A stretch of 64,000 nt of DNA from contig CM070546.1 of assembly GCA_036346405.1 (NCBI GenBank), positions 97,752,288-97,816,287 on the forward strand, in the 5' to 3' direction. The notes under the pieces are model-generated. The model was not told where the DNA came from. It made no database searches and worked only from the letters and a program-made list of their open reading frames with translations. Shown here in pieces: positions 37,179 to 48,692 of the stretch (positions within the stretch are counted from its first letter, which is position 1; the number at the start of each line of letters is the position of its first letter). Position numbers and translations under genes: made by a program. The DNA comes from Phyllostachys edulis (Eukaryota; Streptophyta; Magnoliopsida; Poales; Poaceae).

Positions 37179-37231
37179 GGTGACACCGCAAAAGACACTC
37201 AGACGATAAGAGTGTCTTTTGCAGCGTCACC
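37179..37231. repeat. Short perfect-type hairpin
   Basis: Two 22-bp arms (37179-37200 and 37210-37231) pair at 20 of 22 positions around a 9-base loop AGACGATAA. It sits in GC-rich leader-like sequence of the small CACTA. It could fold in RNA or as a DNA cruciform. Confidence 0.85.
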
Positions 37232-37695
37232 AAGCAGCCACAACTACGGTGACGCCCAAACTCTCGCCACTCCCACTCGCTAGGGTTTGCGCCCGCCTAA
37301 CTCCGCTCCTCCCCACCTCGACGCCGCCGACGACTCGCGCCGACGCCTCGACCCGTTAAGCCTGCTAGGGCCCTGGTCGGCTTTGCTTTCCCATCCTCCT
37401 CTATTCTCCTCTAGATCTGTTAGCTTAACGTCTTTTGTTGAGTTTGATTATTATGCATGAACCTTGTTGTGTCCTCGATGTTTGTGTGATTTATGCAAGG
37501 TAAAGGAAATGGATGAGGGTTGTGCCGGTGGTGGGTCGCCACCGTGGTTGCACTGCATTAAGGTCCCTCTCTGCCTCTACCCCTTGCTTTGTGATGAAAA
37601 TGGCTAGCTAGTGCTCATGATGGATGCCGAGGGCTACTACTTGTGTGGTGGGTTTGGACACCCTTGGTCTTGTTCTCTTGCTGATGAACTGCTCA

Positions 37696-38135
37696 ATGAT
37701 GTTAATAGTCTTATGCTGAAATTGAATTGATAATTAGTTCATATTAATAGTCCTCTTGCTCTGTGATGTAATGATGTAAATAGTCTTATGCTGAAATTGA
37801 ATTGATAATTAGTTCATATTAATAGTCCTCTTGCTGTGTGATGTAATGATGTCAATAGTCTTATGCTGAAATTAAATTGATAATTAGTTCATATTAATAG
37901 TCCCCTTGCTCTGTGATGTAATGATGTAAATAGTCCTATGCTGAAATTGAATTGATAATTAGTTCATATTTATAGTCCTCTTGCTGTGTGATGTAATGAT
38001 GTCAATAGTCTTATGCTGAAATTGAATTGATAATTAGTTCATATTAATAGTCCCCTTGCTCTGTGATGTAATGGTGTCAATAGTCTTATGCTGAAATTGA
38101 ATTGATAATTAGTTCATATTAATAGTCCCCTTGTT
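37696..38135. repeat. 75-bp minisatellite, about six copies
   Basis: Units contain TCTTATGCTGAAATTG and TTAGTTCATATTAATAG. The word TTATGCTGAA (CTATG once) recurs at 37711, 37786, 37861, 37936, 38011 and 38086, exactly 75 bp apart, with few substitutions. Confidence 0.95.
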
Positions 38136-38224
38136 CATGCCAAGTTCTCAAGTTCTCCTACCTCTTCTCTATGCACTGTGCACGCCCTACCATTCCATTC
38201 ATATATATATTATCTATATATTAT

Positions 38225-38697
38225 TAAGCTCTCGGCCACTTTAGGAAGTTAGTCATATGATGAGGCGGTATCATATATCTCATTGAGCCCTTGTAAGTTT
38301 AAAAGTATGGATGCAAAGAGGCGGTTCCAATTACAGATTGGGCGTCGCTATGAGCGTTGATGTAATTGTTTTAAAGCCAACAAGAACACCAAGCAACAAG
38401 TTGAGAATTCTTTTGAAATATGAGAATGGTTGCTTAGTGTTCTTGTTGGGTTTAAAGACGATTACATACTCAAGAATGGATAGTTGCTAATACATGATGC
38501 CACTTCCTACCGGAGTACCAAGATCAACGATACTTCTTTCAACATAGCGACGCCCAATCCGTAATTGGATGTCCGAACGCCTCCTTGCATCCATACTTTT
38601 TATACTTGCAAGGGCTCAATGAGGTTGCCCGTGGCTACCGCCTCATCCTTCTCATGCCGCATGGACGATCCCCAAAGTGGCCGAGAGATCACGTAAC
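38225..38697. repeat. Large imperfect inverted repeat (foldback)
   Basis: The left arm (about 38229-38400) and right arm (about 38430-38690) are inverted copies. Matching blocks include CTCTCGGCCACTTT, CTCATTGAGCCCTTG, AAAGTATGGATGCAA, GATTGGGCGTCGCTATG and CCAACAAGAACAC. The right arm has about 75 extra bases. Both sides are bordered by AT dinucleotide runs. The arms may be an inverted duplication of a captured segment; no protein was recognised. Confidence 0.88.
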
Positions 38698-39104
38698 AAT
38701 ATATATGTAATATATATATGATGCCGATTTAATGGTACAAGCACCAACGCTGGGCCTTTATAGAGAAAAGTCATCACAGATGGTTCCAGCCACAAACCGT
38801 CAGGATAGCACATATCACGCACGGTTTGTGGTGAAACCGCTCGTGATATGTGCTTATCACGACGGTTTGTGGTCGAAACCGCTCTGTGATATGTGCTTAT
38901 CACAGCGGTTTGCGGATGAAACCGCTCGTGATATTATTATCGCAGACGGTTTGAACCACAAACCGCTCAGGAAAGTATACATCACAGACGGTTCAAAACC
39001 GCTCAGGATGACCTCATGTCATCATCGACCCATAAACTCGACGGCCACGAAACCGCTCGTGATGACGTTTTGAACCGCTCGTGAAAGCCTTTTCTGTAGT
39101 AGTG

Positions 39105-41630
39105 GCTCCATCTCTGTCAACATTGGTGCTCGAAATCATTCAAGAACAAACGAAAGATAGGGCAGGAGTTACGCTTAAAATCTAAAGATGTTGCTCAAAA
39201 TCGAAGCGGTTCACGACCATTCACAAAGACACAACAATTTCTAGTTTGATACGTACATGTAGACACACAATAATTAATCTAATTAAGGCATTCAATGTGG
39301 GTACTAGGGTTGTTTTGTAATCATGCCATATTTATTTTGCAAGATGCTAATTATACTTACATAAGAAGCTTTGACTGATAAAAATATCAAATATTAATAA
39401 TTGTTTCTAAAATTTCCCTGATCCAGTTTGTAAAACTTAATTATATGATTCTTGTGTCCTATCCTGCTTGCAATTCACAAAGTTTGTTCTTGGTTATATT
39501 ATTTTCGTGCATTTGATTTTGTTATTAAATGATGATTTCCTCACAACTCCCTACTGTTGTATATGGACATTGAATATTAATGACTAGTTTTGTAATTAGT
39601 GTTAATGGCAAGGCCAATTTTGTTATCCCTAAATAGTGGTTAAACCAAGAAATGTTGATTTGGATTAGTAATTGTAATTTGATATGAAAAACTTCTCAGG
39701 TGACATTCATGTAATTGTCAGTTTGTGGGGTTGTTATGTACTTAAATTTGATTCTTGTGTAAAAGAACTCTTAATAGGTCTATCAAATAGCGTGGGGCAT
39801 TCATAAAATATAACTTTGCCATGCTATAGAAAATCATCAATAGACCAAGAACTCATTTAATTGAATTGTCAGATTGTTAATTTTTTAATCATCCATGTAT
39901 TCAAAATTCTTGGAGGCTAAGTTGTTTTGGTTGCCAAAACTGGCTGAAGTTTTGTACTTTGTGTTCTGAATAAGACATATTATGCATTTGTTAACACATT
40001 TTTCTCCATTAGGTACCACTTGTGTTGATTTTGTGCTGGTTGGTCTTGTAGGAATATAAATTTGGACCTGATAAGGCCACCATAGTCAATGCGTATGCTG
40101 TAATGAAATCTGGTATGAAAAATATAAATAGCAGTGGCACTAGTGGTACAATAAATAACCAGAAGGCACAAAAACGTGTTGTGAGTTCTACCTTCTTTGT
40201 GTTCTTTCATTTGAACTCATCCTTCATGCATAACATAATTAATTATCATTGTTCTAGGATGATTACCATGCTGGGCTTATGGCTGAACATCCAACAGATT
40301 TGCAGCAGTGAGATTTGGATGGAAAAGTCTTGTATACCACATTAGCTGGCATGCCCCATGGGCGCGCAGCGATAGCAGATGGTGCTATTAAGAAGATTGA
40401 TATTCTCTCAGCCGCCAAAGAAACAAATTCGAGGCCATCTAATTCCATCTCTTATCGAAACCTGCTCAGAGGAAATCAGTAACTACATCAAGAACAACAA
40501 GTCAATCGTCAGATGATCTTGGTACTAATTTCAATTCATATGTGCAATGTCGAACGAATGACTGTTAAATAAAATCAATAAACATGCTTACTTTCGCATT
40601 GGCAAATGTTTTTTGCCGAGTTGGGAAAAGAACCACCAGCAGAGCTGCTACATGGTAGAACCCCTATGCAGACACATGTAAGAATATATACCGACTAAAA
40701 GTAATTCCTTGTTTGAGGACTAAAGAAACATTACTGTCCACAATCAATATTTTTTCATTTATAATTCCATTGGAGCTAGAGAGCTAATCTTTTTTGGCAT
40801 GTCAGAATGGCAAAAACCAGTGCACCAGTGAGGAAGTGGCCTCATGTTGAACATTGTAACACTTGGGCATAACATGAATCTCATAGTTTAATTCATATGG
40901 TGAGGTACAATATATTTCAGCTAGTTAGATGACACATAGTTTTTGTATTTTTCTGAATTTGTAGGTATGTGACGTTCTTGTAGCTAAACTTTGACATGTT
41001 GGTACCTTTGATATATTGTAGTGCAACTAGGACTCTAGGAGAGATGGATGTCCATTTCATAGGTGTCATCTACAATGTTGTGTAGGACAGAGTTATAGCT
41101 CCTAACTTTTGGTCGTGTGATTCACATGTTAGAACTTTGCTTTTGTCGTCCTTCTTTTTGCCTAATTAACTAAAAACAAGGACATTGTCATCTCTGAGAT
41201 ACCTAGAGAGTGCTAGCAATTTTTTTATCCATGGATCCCATTATAATATGTTGAATTATCTATATGTAATTTATAGGCATTTGAGTTGATAAGATGGTGA
41301 GGTTCTCATGTATTTTCATATGTAGAATTAGCTTGATAATTTTGTACTGCATCATTTCCAGATATCCTATGTTCACAACAACAGCTTTTTGAAAATTTAG
41401 GGAAATCAAAATACTTAATTGATGTATATGCTTGGCTGCAAGGGAACACTAGTTCATCTCATGTTGGCCCACAACTGGTTGATGACAACTTAGGTGATGA
41501 TGAGATGGGCGGCAACAATGGCAGTGAGAACAATGACAATGAGGACATTGGTGTCGAGAACAATGGCAACAACAATGGCTGTAACAACCACAATGATGAT
41601 AACCATGCCTCTAGAGGAGGATCTGCATAG
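39105..41630 (+). pseudogene. CACTA-2 transposase tail and second-ORF remnants
   Basis: Directly after the small CACTA the coding resumes with LRLKSKDVAQNRSGSRPF, like the basic block of plant Transposase_24 proteins. An exon at 40052-40180 (EYKFGPDKATIVNAYAVMK, acceptor TTGTAG, donor GTGAGT) and one from 40258 follow. The latter has a TGA after LQQ, then DGKVLYTTLAGMPHGRAAIA, a conserved motif of En/Spm second ORFs. The last part (about 41361-41630) ends in an Asn/Asp-rich tail and TAG. The region between 39230 and 40050 is intron-like. Confidence 0.72.
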
Positions 41631-42120
41631 TCTACACTTCCACTTCCACTTCCACTTCTCTAAGTAATAGTTGATCTTTTGGCCTTTTGGATAGTTGACA
41701 GCATATGCATTACTAGAGTCTGTCGTGCTCTTCATCATGAACGTTAGTGTGGTAGTTAGAACTACATGCCTTTTGTTGTGGCACAACTGAATTGTGGAAT
41801 GTGATGGATGTGGTTCCATGTAGAAGGAGAAGTAGGACTTAGTTGTGCTACATTTATGTGTTTGTGGTAGTACTATGTGTAGACTGAAGGTGAATGACTT
41901 TTGAACATCTGCATGTACTGAACTCTTCATGTTGGTCATGGTTAATTTCCTTCTAGATTGTGATTGGACTGGTGTTGTTGCGTGCATGGGTGATGGATGT
42001 GTGGCTGATGCATCTATACTGTGAATATTGATATTGAATGTGTACTTTTTTAAGGTTATGATTGGAATGTCAAAATCAAATGTATGAACCTGCAATGAAG
42101 AAAATATTGTCAATTATTAG
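41631..42120 (+). other. CACTA-2 sequence 3' of its second ORF
   Basis: Probably 3' UTR, interrupted by the Tat insertion and continued at 48693. No further coding signal. Confidence 0.55.
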
Positions 42121-42125
42121 CTTGG

Positions 42126-42914
42126 TGTCGGTGATCTAGAACTGATCATACGTATGATTGTTTGATTCAGAGGAACTCCTGGAAATAAACCCACACAGAG
42201 AATGACACAGGGGTTTTATATAGGTTCAGGCTTTCTCTGGACAGAATAACAACCCTACTCCTATACTAGTGTATTGAGTATACTGTTTACGATCAAGAGG
42301 AAGACTAAATCCTAACGTCTTGTGCTCTAGATTCCTCTCCCCCTCTACCTACTGACTTCATCCTTTATGTAGTGTACGAAGAGGTGGCAGTTCCTCCAAG
42401 CCAAGAAACGTCCCAACGTTCTAAATGATAAACCATTAATTGGTGGAGGTTATTGCCAGGGGGATAACTCCCCCCACATCGCCAGGTAGTTATTGTCAGA
42501 GATAGAGGTATAAATTGTGTAATTACCCACAGAGAATAACAGCGTATATTAACAGCACCGTAGGTTAAACGTGGCGCATAAGACTCTCTAATCGAGTGGG
42601 TCCACATGTCTGTAGACACCATCGATATAGGGTAATCGTAATCGAATAGGTTGTGGGGACATTTACGACCACGAAGTGTTCATAGAGAAGGCTCACAACC
42701 TAATGCTAGTTGTAGGAAAGCTTACGACTAGAGACTAGTCGTACAAAAGGCTTACGACTAGGGGGTGGTCGTAGCAAGACTTACGACCACTCGGTTAATT
42801 AAGCTTCTCCCTTACGAAAGGTAAGGGGTATACTTATGAGTAATATAAAGATAATGCTATCTATAATATGAATTACAGATAAATAATTAAATGAGGATTA
42901 TTAGATCCTCGTCA
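42126..42914 (-). repeat. 3' LTR of the Tat element (42-48 kb)
   Basis: 789 bp, TGTCGGTGATC to CTCGTCA. Contains four to five units of about 29 bp with TTACGACTAG...TAGTCGTA dyads (about 42662-42795). Confidence 0.92.
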
Positions 42915-43186
42915 TCTAGCCCCCCAGCCTCAAGTGAAAATAACTTACTTGGTAAAGGGGTCGTAGAAGAGCGGTCGAAAGCAGAACCTTTCCGACTGGT
43001 ATTTCTTATGACCAGAAATCGACTTGGTCAAGGAGGTAATTTTGCTTGAGTTGTAAAGACATAATCATTTTTCTCGAACAGACACATTAAAGAATCCCAA
43101 TTGACTCTCACAGACCTACCTGTTGGAGCAGTTCCTAAAGAGGTGGTAACCGTTGAGTTCCCACGATCTTTAACTTAGCGTGCGAC

Positions 43187-43194
43187 TATAAAAA
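43187..43194 (+). promoter_or_regulatory. TATA-like box for the extra ORF
   Basis: TATAAAAA stands 138 bp upstream of the extra ORF's ATG and is matched by a TATAAATA at a similar place in the second Tat copy. This suggests a dedicated promoter. Confidence 0.55.
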
Positions 43195-43324
43195 CTTACT
43201 GCGGACATGAGTCTAGGGTTTTTACTTTTCCCCATTTTTCACAACTGTTCCTCGAGCTCTTGCTCTCTCCACTGCCATGCAAATCAAACTCTTTCGAAAT
43301 CCAAATCACTCGTGCTTAGAGAAG

Positions 43325-46130
43325 ATGGCCGGAACCACTTCTAAGTGGGCGGAATCGGAGATGGATGGGGAAAAGATGAAAGCTCTAGTTGCCGTCGAGT
43401 AGATTCCGAAGAAGAAATTTGCAAAGTGGATTAAAGCTGCCGGACAACATTGGCCGTCCGGAGAAATCAGCCAGATTCCAGTCTTCCAAGCGTATTGTGA
43501 GTGTGGCTTCCAATTGCCCACTCATTCCTTTCTCACACTTGTACTTGAACACTTTGGGGTGGAGTTGGTGAACCTTGTTCCCAATTCCATCACAATGATG
43601 AGTGTGTTCGTATACTTGTGTGAGGCTTATCTAAGGATTCTACCAGACTTGGAACTCTACCAATACTACTACGGGATGAGCAAACAGGCTAGGATCATGG
43701 GGAGCTGCGGTCTAAATCTCCATAATGGGAAGTCGAAGGAGTACATTCAGATGTACACCCGGTCGTCATGGCCAGGATGGAAGAAGTGGTTCTAATAGGA
43801 GACGATCAGTGAAGACAGCCTCTCCTTCGTGGGAAAAGACACAAGGAAGAACTCTTCCTGGGATTCGACTCCCAAGGACCTCGATCAGATCACCCCTACA
43901 TTCAAGCTATCAAAGACTTGAAGGAAAAGGGGCTGACCGGATGGCACGTGGTAAAAGATTTCATCACGCGCCGCATCAGTCCCCTGAAGAAACCAGAACA
44001 TCCTATGTGGAGGTACTCGAGGGACAAGGATCCAACCAGAGACTTCGAGGAAGGTAAATAATTTTTCAACTCGGCTCTTCTTGGTTAATTTTGAGCTTGA
44101 TTGATGAATATTTTATTTACCCGTGTAGGCCTCTCACGAACGGAGATTGACACTTGAGTCAAACTCGTTTGTGAAAAAGCTCTACCACCTGATGCGGTGG
44201 CTCCTCGAATCCTGGCGGTTGTGTCCGCGAAAGAAAAAGAGGAATGCCTAAAGGTAATCAAAGATCTATTTTGTCTTTAAGGTCTCGTAATCATAGAAAA
44301 CAACCATTTAGTAATGTTTATTTTTTTGATCTTTGCAGAAAGTAGGCATGGCAGACCGTCAAGACAACCAAGAGGTCGAATTGACGGTTTTCGGAAAAAG
44401 GGCAGAGGAAAGCAAAGCTCCTCCGGCCGAAAGACGTCGTCTTGTGAAGGCTATCAATAAGATAATTGAAAGCTCAAGCTCGGCTCCTCCTTTGACTAGC
44501 CCCGTCAAGAAATTCTTTGCAGATGTGATCACTGCAAAGAAAAGGGGAGACCGGTCAAATTACCTGCTCCAAAGGCAGCCAAGACCAAGGTACTATTCTA
44601 CTACGATAACGAAACCTTTTTAGTTTTTGCTTCTCGTGGCTTTGCCAAGCAATTAGAAAAGGAAAACTAGAAGAGTTTTGTGTCTTTTGTAAAGGAGACT
44701 ATCGCATCAGCAAAAACCATGGTCGAGGCAGGGGCTGCTCCTAAGGTGGTCAAAACAATTTCCGATCACCAAGAGGGGCAGCAAGCTTTGGGAGTCTAAG
44801 TTCTCGTTCAAGACCTACGACCAGACGTGGTCGTAGCAGTCCCTCAACAAGATATTCGACCAGACGTGGTCGAGGAAGCTCCGATCGCTCAATCTCGTGG
44901 CATCGGAAGCCCCCCAAGGGCTGAAAGTGTCGTGGGGATTGAGGCGGACATTGAGAAGAAGAAAAGGAGGCCTTTCTTAGGGAAGGTCTCTTCTGGATTC
45001 GCAATTAAAGCTAGAAAGCTAAGGTATGTAAAAATCAAAAGCATAAGGATAACTTTTACTTTCTGTTTTTTACCGTCTTGACATGTTTGCTTTTTTCTGA
45101 AACTTCAGTCCTACTCCTCCAACTCCCAAAGACCCTTCCATCGACAAGCCTATTGTTACTTCTCCTATAGTCGAGGGGGTAATAGCAAAGGTGGTCGAGG
45201 GATCGACCACAGTCTCCTTAGTGGAGGAGGGCACTACCGTTGAAGCAACCACAACTACCAGAATGGTCGTAGAAGCGGAGACGAAGATGGCGGAGGATCC
45301 GGTCACGGCGATGATCAAGCTGGTTATTGATGATATCAATAATCGGAAAATGGACCTGGCCCTTCGATCACTAGAAGCTTCTGGCCAAGATGGTGGAGGA
45401 GCCTCCAACCACCGCACCGGGAAGGAGGTCGCGGAGGGCACTCTTCCCGGTCCTCAAGGAGGAATTGTTGAATTGTCAATAATGAAGAAGGAGAAGGAAA
45501 AGATGAAAACTTCGTTGACCTCTTCCCCGAGTTCTTTGGTCCACCAACTACCGAATCTTCTTCATTCAGATCTAGCGACTGAGTTCCACACCCTGAGGAC
45601 ATTCCAAATAGGGAACATACTTTTGATGAAAAGTGTATTCAAAAAGTATGGTGGAACCAAGTCGAATAGCTCTCTAAACTTCAAAACTCCGAGAGGGTAT
45701 ATGTCAACTTTGCTCGATCAACCATCAGTGTAAATACTTGATACCAAACATTGTCATATTTGGGGATTTTTCCTGTTTCTTACTGTCTTTCTTTGTTTAG
45801 AGAGCTCTCGAACAAGTTGCCATCATTGGTGAATACCACAGGCAACATGTCCTACTAAAGAAGCAGCAAGCTGAGCTCTGTCAACTGGTAGTGAAGTCGT
45901 AAGTATTTGATTATGAGCAGTCTTTATCTTATTTTGACCATGCCATCAATTCTCATATCAACTCTATACTTCTGGAGGTCTAGCGATGATGAAAAGACCT
46001 TAACTTCTGCACTCAATCATGCCAAGGCTAAGGCACAGAAGCTAAGGGACGAAAAACAAGACCTGCTAAAGAAGCTTTAGGAGGTAAATTCTACAACTCG
46101 CGAGTTGCAGAATGAAATAAATAGTAAGTT
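43325..46130 (+). pseudogene. Extra ORF of Tat element (Transposase_28-like), opposite to gag-pol
   Basis: Starts MAGTTSKWAESEMDGEK. It has a TAG at about 43400 (VAVE-stop-IPKK), then IPVFQAYCECGF, FLTLVLEHFGVELVNL, VFVYLCEAYL and SSWPGWKKWF followed by TAA TAG. The frame continues to a donor at 44055, with later exons at about 44130-44253 and 44340-44590. Further exon-like pieces run from about 44640 to 46130 and end in a Lys/Glu-rich coiled coil. The N-terminal block is the domain databases call a putative gypsy-type transposon; its function is unknown. Several stops mean it is not expressible as one protein. Confidence 0.82.
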
Positions 46131-46603
46131 CTGATCTTAATATTGTTTATATTAATAACTGTCTTTTCTTTTTCTAACTCTTATTTTTTTTAGAAAAAAG
46201 TGGTCGTAATTAGGTTAGAATTTTTCAAAAATAATGAAGAAATAAACTAAGGTTAAAAGAGCTAGGTTGAGAATATTTCGACCAGATTTGTTGAACTCAA
46301 TCTCTTTGTGTTGGCAGCAAAAGTTAGGAACGAGTCGACTTTAGGAAGTTCATTCTAGTGGGTAGGACCACGTGCAGAAAGGAAAGACTTTGACTATGTG
46401 ATATTACCTTCCTTCGACCAGTGTAAAGAAAAACTGAGTGTTTAAAAATGATCAAAAAATCGTCAAAGAACTACTCAAAGTAAGATAATAAAGATTGAAG
46501 AAAACTGAAACTTTATTGAGCGAGTAAGAAGTTACACATAAAATTTGCATAATTGGTTGATGTTCCAAGAATTAGAGAGGATCCTGCCATCTTCCATTGC
46601 TAG

Positions 46604-47530
46604 TCATACCAAATGTGGTCGTGTAACTTCGACCACTATGTAAGAATTTTCCCACTTAGGGGAAAGTTTATTCAGATTAGACTGGGATTGAATCTTTTTC
46701 AATACCAAGTCACCTATAGCAAGGCTACGAGGTTGGACCTTACGATCATAGTATTTACGTAGGGCTTGTTGGTAGACCGCTGAACAGATCAAGGCTTGAT
46801 TCCTCTTCTCTTCGAGTAGGTTAATGTCATCCGCTCGAAATTGTTCTTGGGTAGAGTCATTGAATTTTTTGACCCTTGTTGACCTGATCTTTAGTTCTGG
46901 TGGAAGTATGGCTTCGGCTCGAAAAACTAGAAAAAATGGTGTCTCACCTATAGCCCGACTAGCAATCATACGAACTACCCATAATACTGAGGATAATTCT
47001 TGTACCTAAGCCCCCGAGCACTTTACAAGCTAGTCGAAGACTCGGGTTTTGATTCCTTGCATTATTTGGCTATTCGCTCTTTTGATTGTCCCATTACTTT
47101 GTGGGTGGGCAACAGAAGCATAACAAAACTTGGTACCTAATTCGTCGCAAAATTCTTGAAATTTTGCGCTCGAAAATTGCTTACCGTTATCTGTAATTAT
47201 TCGACTTGGAACACCAAATCGAGTAATCACACTTCTCATCATGAACCTTTTAGCGGCTTCTGTTGTGATCCCAGTTATATGTTCGACTTCGATCCATTTT
47301 GTGAACGTATCAATAGCCACAAAAAGGAACTTGAAGCCTCCTAGTGCTTTTGGGAATAATCTTAGGATATCGAGACCCCAGGTCGCAAAAGGCCAAGATA
47401 GGGGTATAGTTTGCAATGCCTGAGCCGGTTGGTGTATTTTCCTGCTATGAAACTAGTATTATTCACACATTTTAACCAACTCTTTGGCATCACGAAGGGT
47501 CGTTGGCTAGTAAAAACCATGTCATGCCAG
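46604..47530 (-). pseudogene. Tat integrase
   Basis: Reading down from about 47530: FY-stop-PTTLRDAKELVKMCE (a TAG at the usual Trp), then QALQTIPLSWPFATWGLDILRLFP, VAIDTFTKWIE and IITDNGKQF with the first two catalytic Asp. AHPQSNGTIKRAN follows, where the usual VERAN Glu is Lys. After a break, AIGETPFFLVFRAEAILPPEL and LSPKWENSYIVVEVTRP form the C-terminal part. Loss of the catalytic Glu and the stops make it inactive. Confidence 0.9.
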
Positions 47531-47886
47531 GTCGGACGGCCTTAGGCGGACTCGAACATTTGGAGGGAGAACCCTCGCCATGTTGTGTGTCCGCCTTGGT
47601 GCAGTCTTGATTGCTGTCGAGTGGACCCTTGCCCTTTGAGGAACTTGGTTCCCCATTTGGAGGAAAAGGATCCCTCTTCAACTCCATCGGTGGCATGGTC
47701 TCTTGGATCTGGTGAATAATCTCTAGAGGCAGCATTACCATCAAATGAATCGATACTCTGCTCATAGTCGTAGCAGGCATTCATGTCGAGTTCTACGTAG
47801 TCGGCCAAGTCAAACCAGTTCTTCTCGTTCCATTCTCCTGTCATGGAAGCATTAGAGTTGAGAGAATGAAGAGAACCTATCGACAA
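47490..47886 (-). pseudogene. Tat gag N-terminal fragment fused to integrase remnant
   Basis: Starts MSIGSLHSLNSNASMTGEW 36 bp from the 5' LTR. About 110 residues rich in Asp/Ser include NWFDLADYVELDMNACYDYE. It runs into integrase sequence at about 47530, so the rest of gag, protease, RT and RNase H have been deleted. Confidence 0.72.
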
Positions 47887-47921
47887 GGAATCACTGGAAA
47901 ATCCCCATGGTTGGCGCCAAC

Positions 47922-48687
47922 TATCGGTGATCTAGAACCGATCTTATGTATGATTATTTGATTTGGGGGAACTCTTGGAAATAAAACCACACAGAGGTTT
48001 TATACAGGTTCAAGCCTTCTCCGGGGAGAATAACAACCCTACCCCTGTGCTAGTGTATTGAGTATACTATTTACAATCAAGAGGAAGACTAAAGCCTAAC
48101 GTCTTGTGCTCTAGATTCCTCTTCCGCTCTACCTACTGACTTCATTCTTTATATAGCATATGAAGAGGTGGCAGTTCCTCCAAGCCAAGAAACGTCCCAA
48201 CATTCTAAATGATAAACCATTGGTGGAGGTTATTTCGAGGGGATAACTCCCCACATCGCTAGGTAGTTATTGTCAGAGACAGAGGTATAAATTGTGCAGT
48301 TACTCATAGAGAATAACAGTGTATATTAACTTCCCCTCAGGTTAAACATGGCGCATAAGACTCCCTAATCGAGTGGGTCCACATGTCTGTAGACACCATC
48401 GATATAGGGTAGTCGTAATCGACTACGTCGTGGAGGCATTTACGACCATGAAGTGTTTGTAGAGAAGGCTCACAACCTAATGCTAGTCGTAGGAAAGCTT
48501 ACGAGCAGAGACTAGTCGTAGAAAAGGCTTACGACTAGAGGGTGGTCGTAGCAAGATTTACGACTACTCAATTAAGCTTCTCCCTTACGAAAGGTAAAGG
48601 GTATACTTACGAGTAATATAAAGATAATGCTATCTATAATATGAATTACAGATAAATAATAAAATGAGGATTATGAGATCCTTGTCA
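47922..48687 (-). repeat. 5' LTR of the Tat element (42-48 kb)
   Basis: 766 bp, beginning TATCGGTGATC (G-to-A at the second base of TG) and ending TTGTCA. The dyad array lies at about 48440-48570. Confidence 0.92.
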
Positions 48688-48692
48688 CTTGG

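Larger units (their letters stand above)
35718..39104. mobile_element. Non-autonomous CACTA inserted in the CACTA-2 transposase gene
   Basis: Ends CACTACTACAAAAAGGC and GCCTTTTCTGTAGTAGTG are near-perfect terminal inverted repeats. The 3-bp TSD GCT (35715-35717 and 39105-39107) is exact. Both ends carry many TCACGACGGTT and AACCGCTCGTGATAT words as subterminal repeats. The centre has GC-rich filler (36060-36780 and 37080-37400), a short hairpin, a 75-bp minisatellite and a large inverted repeat. No transposase. Related, in opposite orientation, to 55042-56768. Confidence 0.93.
42126..48687 (-). mobile_element. Ty3/gypsy Tat-lineage retrotransposon, internally deleted
   Basis: Perfect 5-bp TSD CTTGG (42121-42125 and 48688-48692). 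LTRs are 42126-42914 and 47922-48687. Read on the minus strand, the 5' LTR is followed by TTGGCGCCAACCATGGGG, a plausible primer-binding region, and the 3' LTR is preceded by a purine tract containing CTGGGGGGC. A gag start and integrase remain on the minus strand; protease, RT and RNase H are missing. The plus strand carries an extra ORF of the kind annotated as Transposase_28 (putative gypsy-type transposon). This combination is typical of Tat elements such as RIRE2/Retand. Confidence 0.93.
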
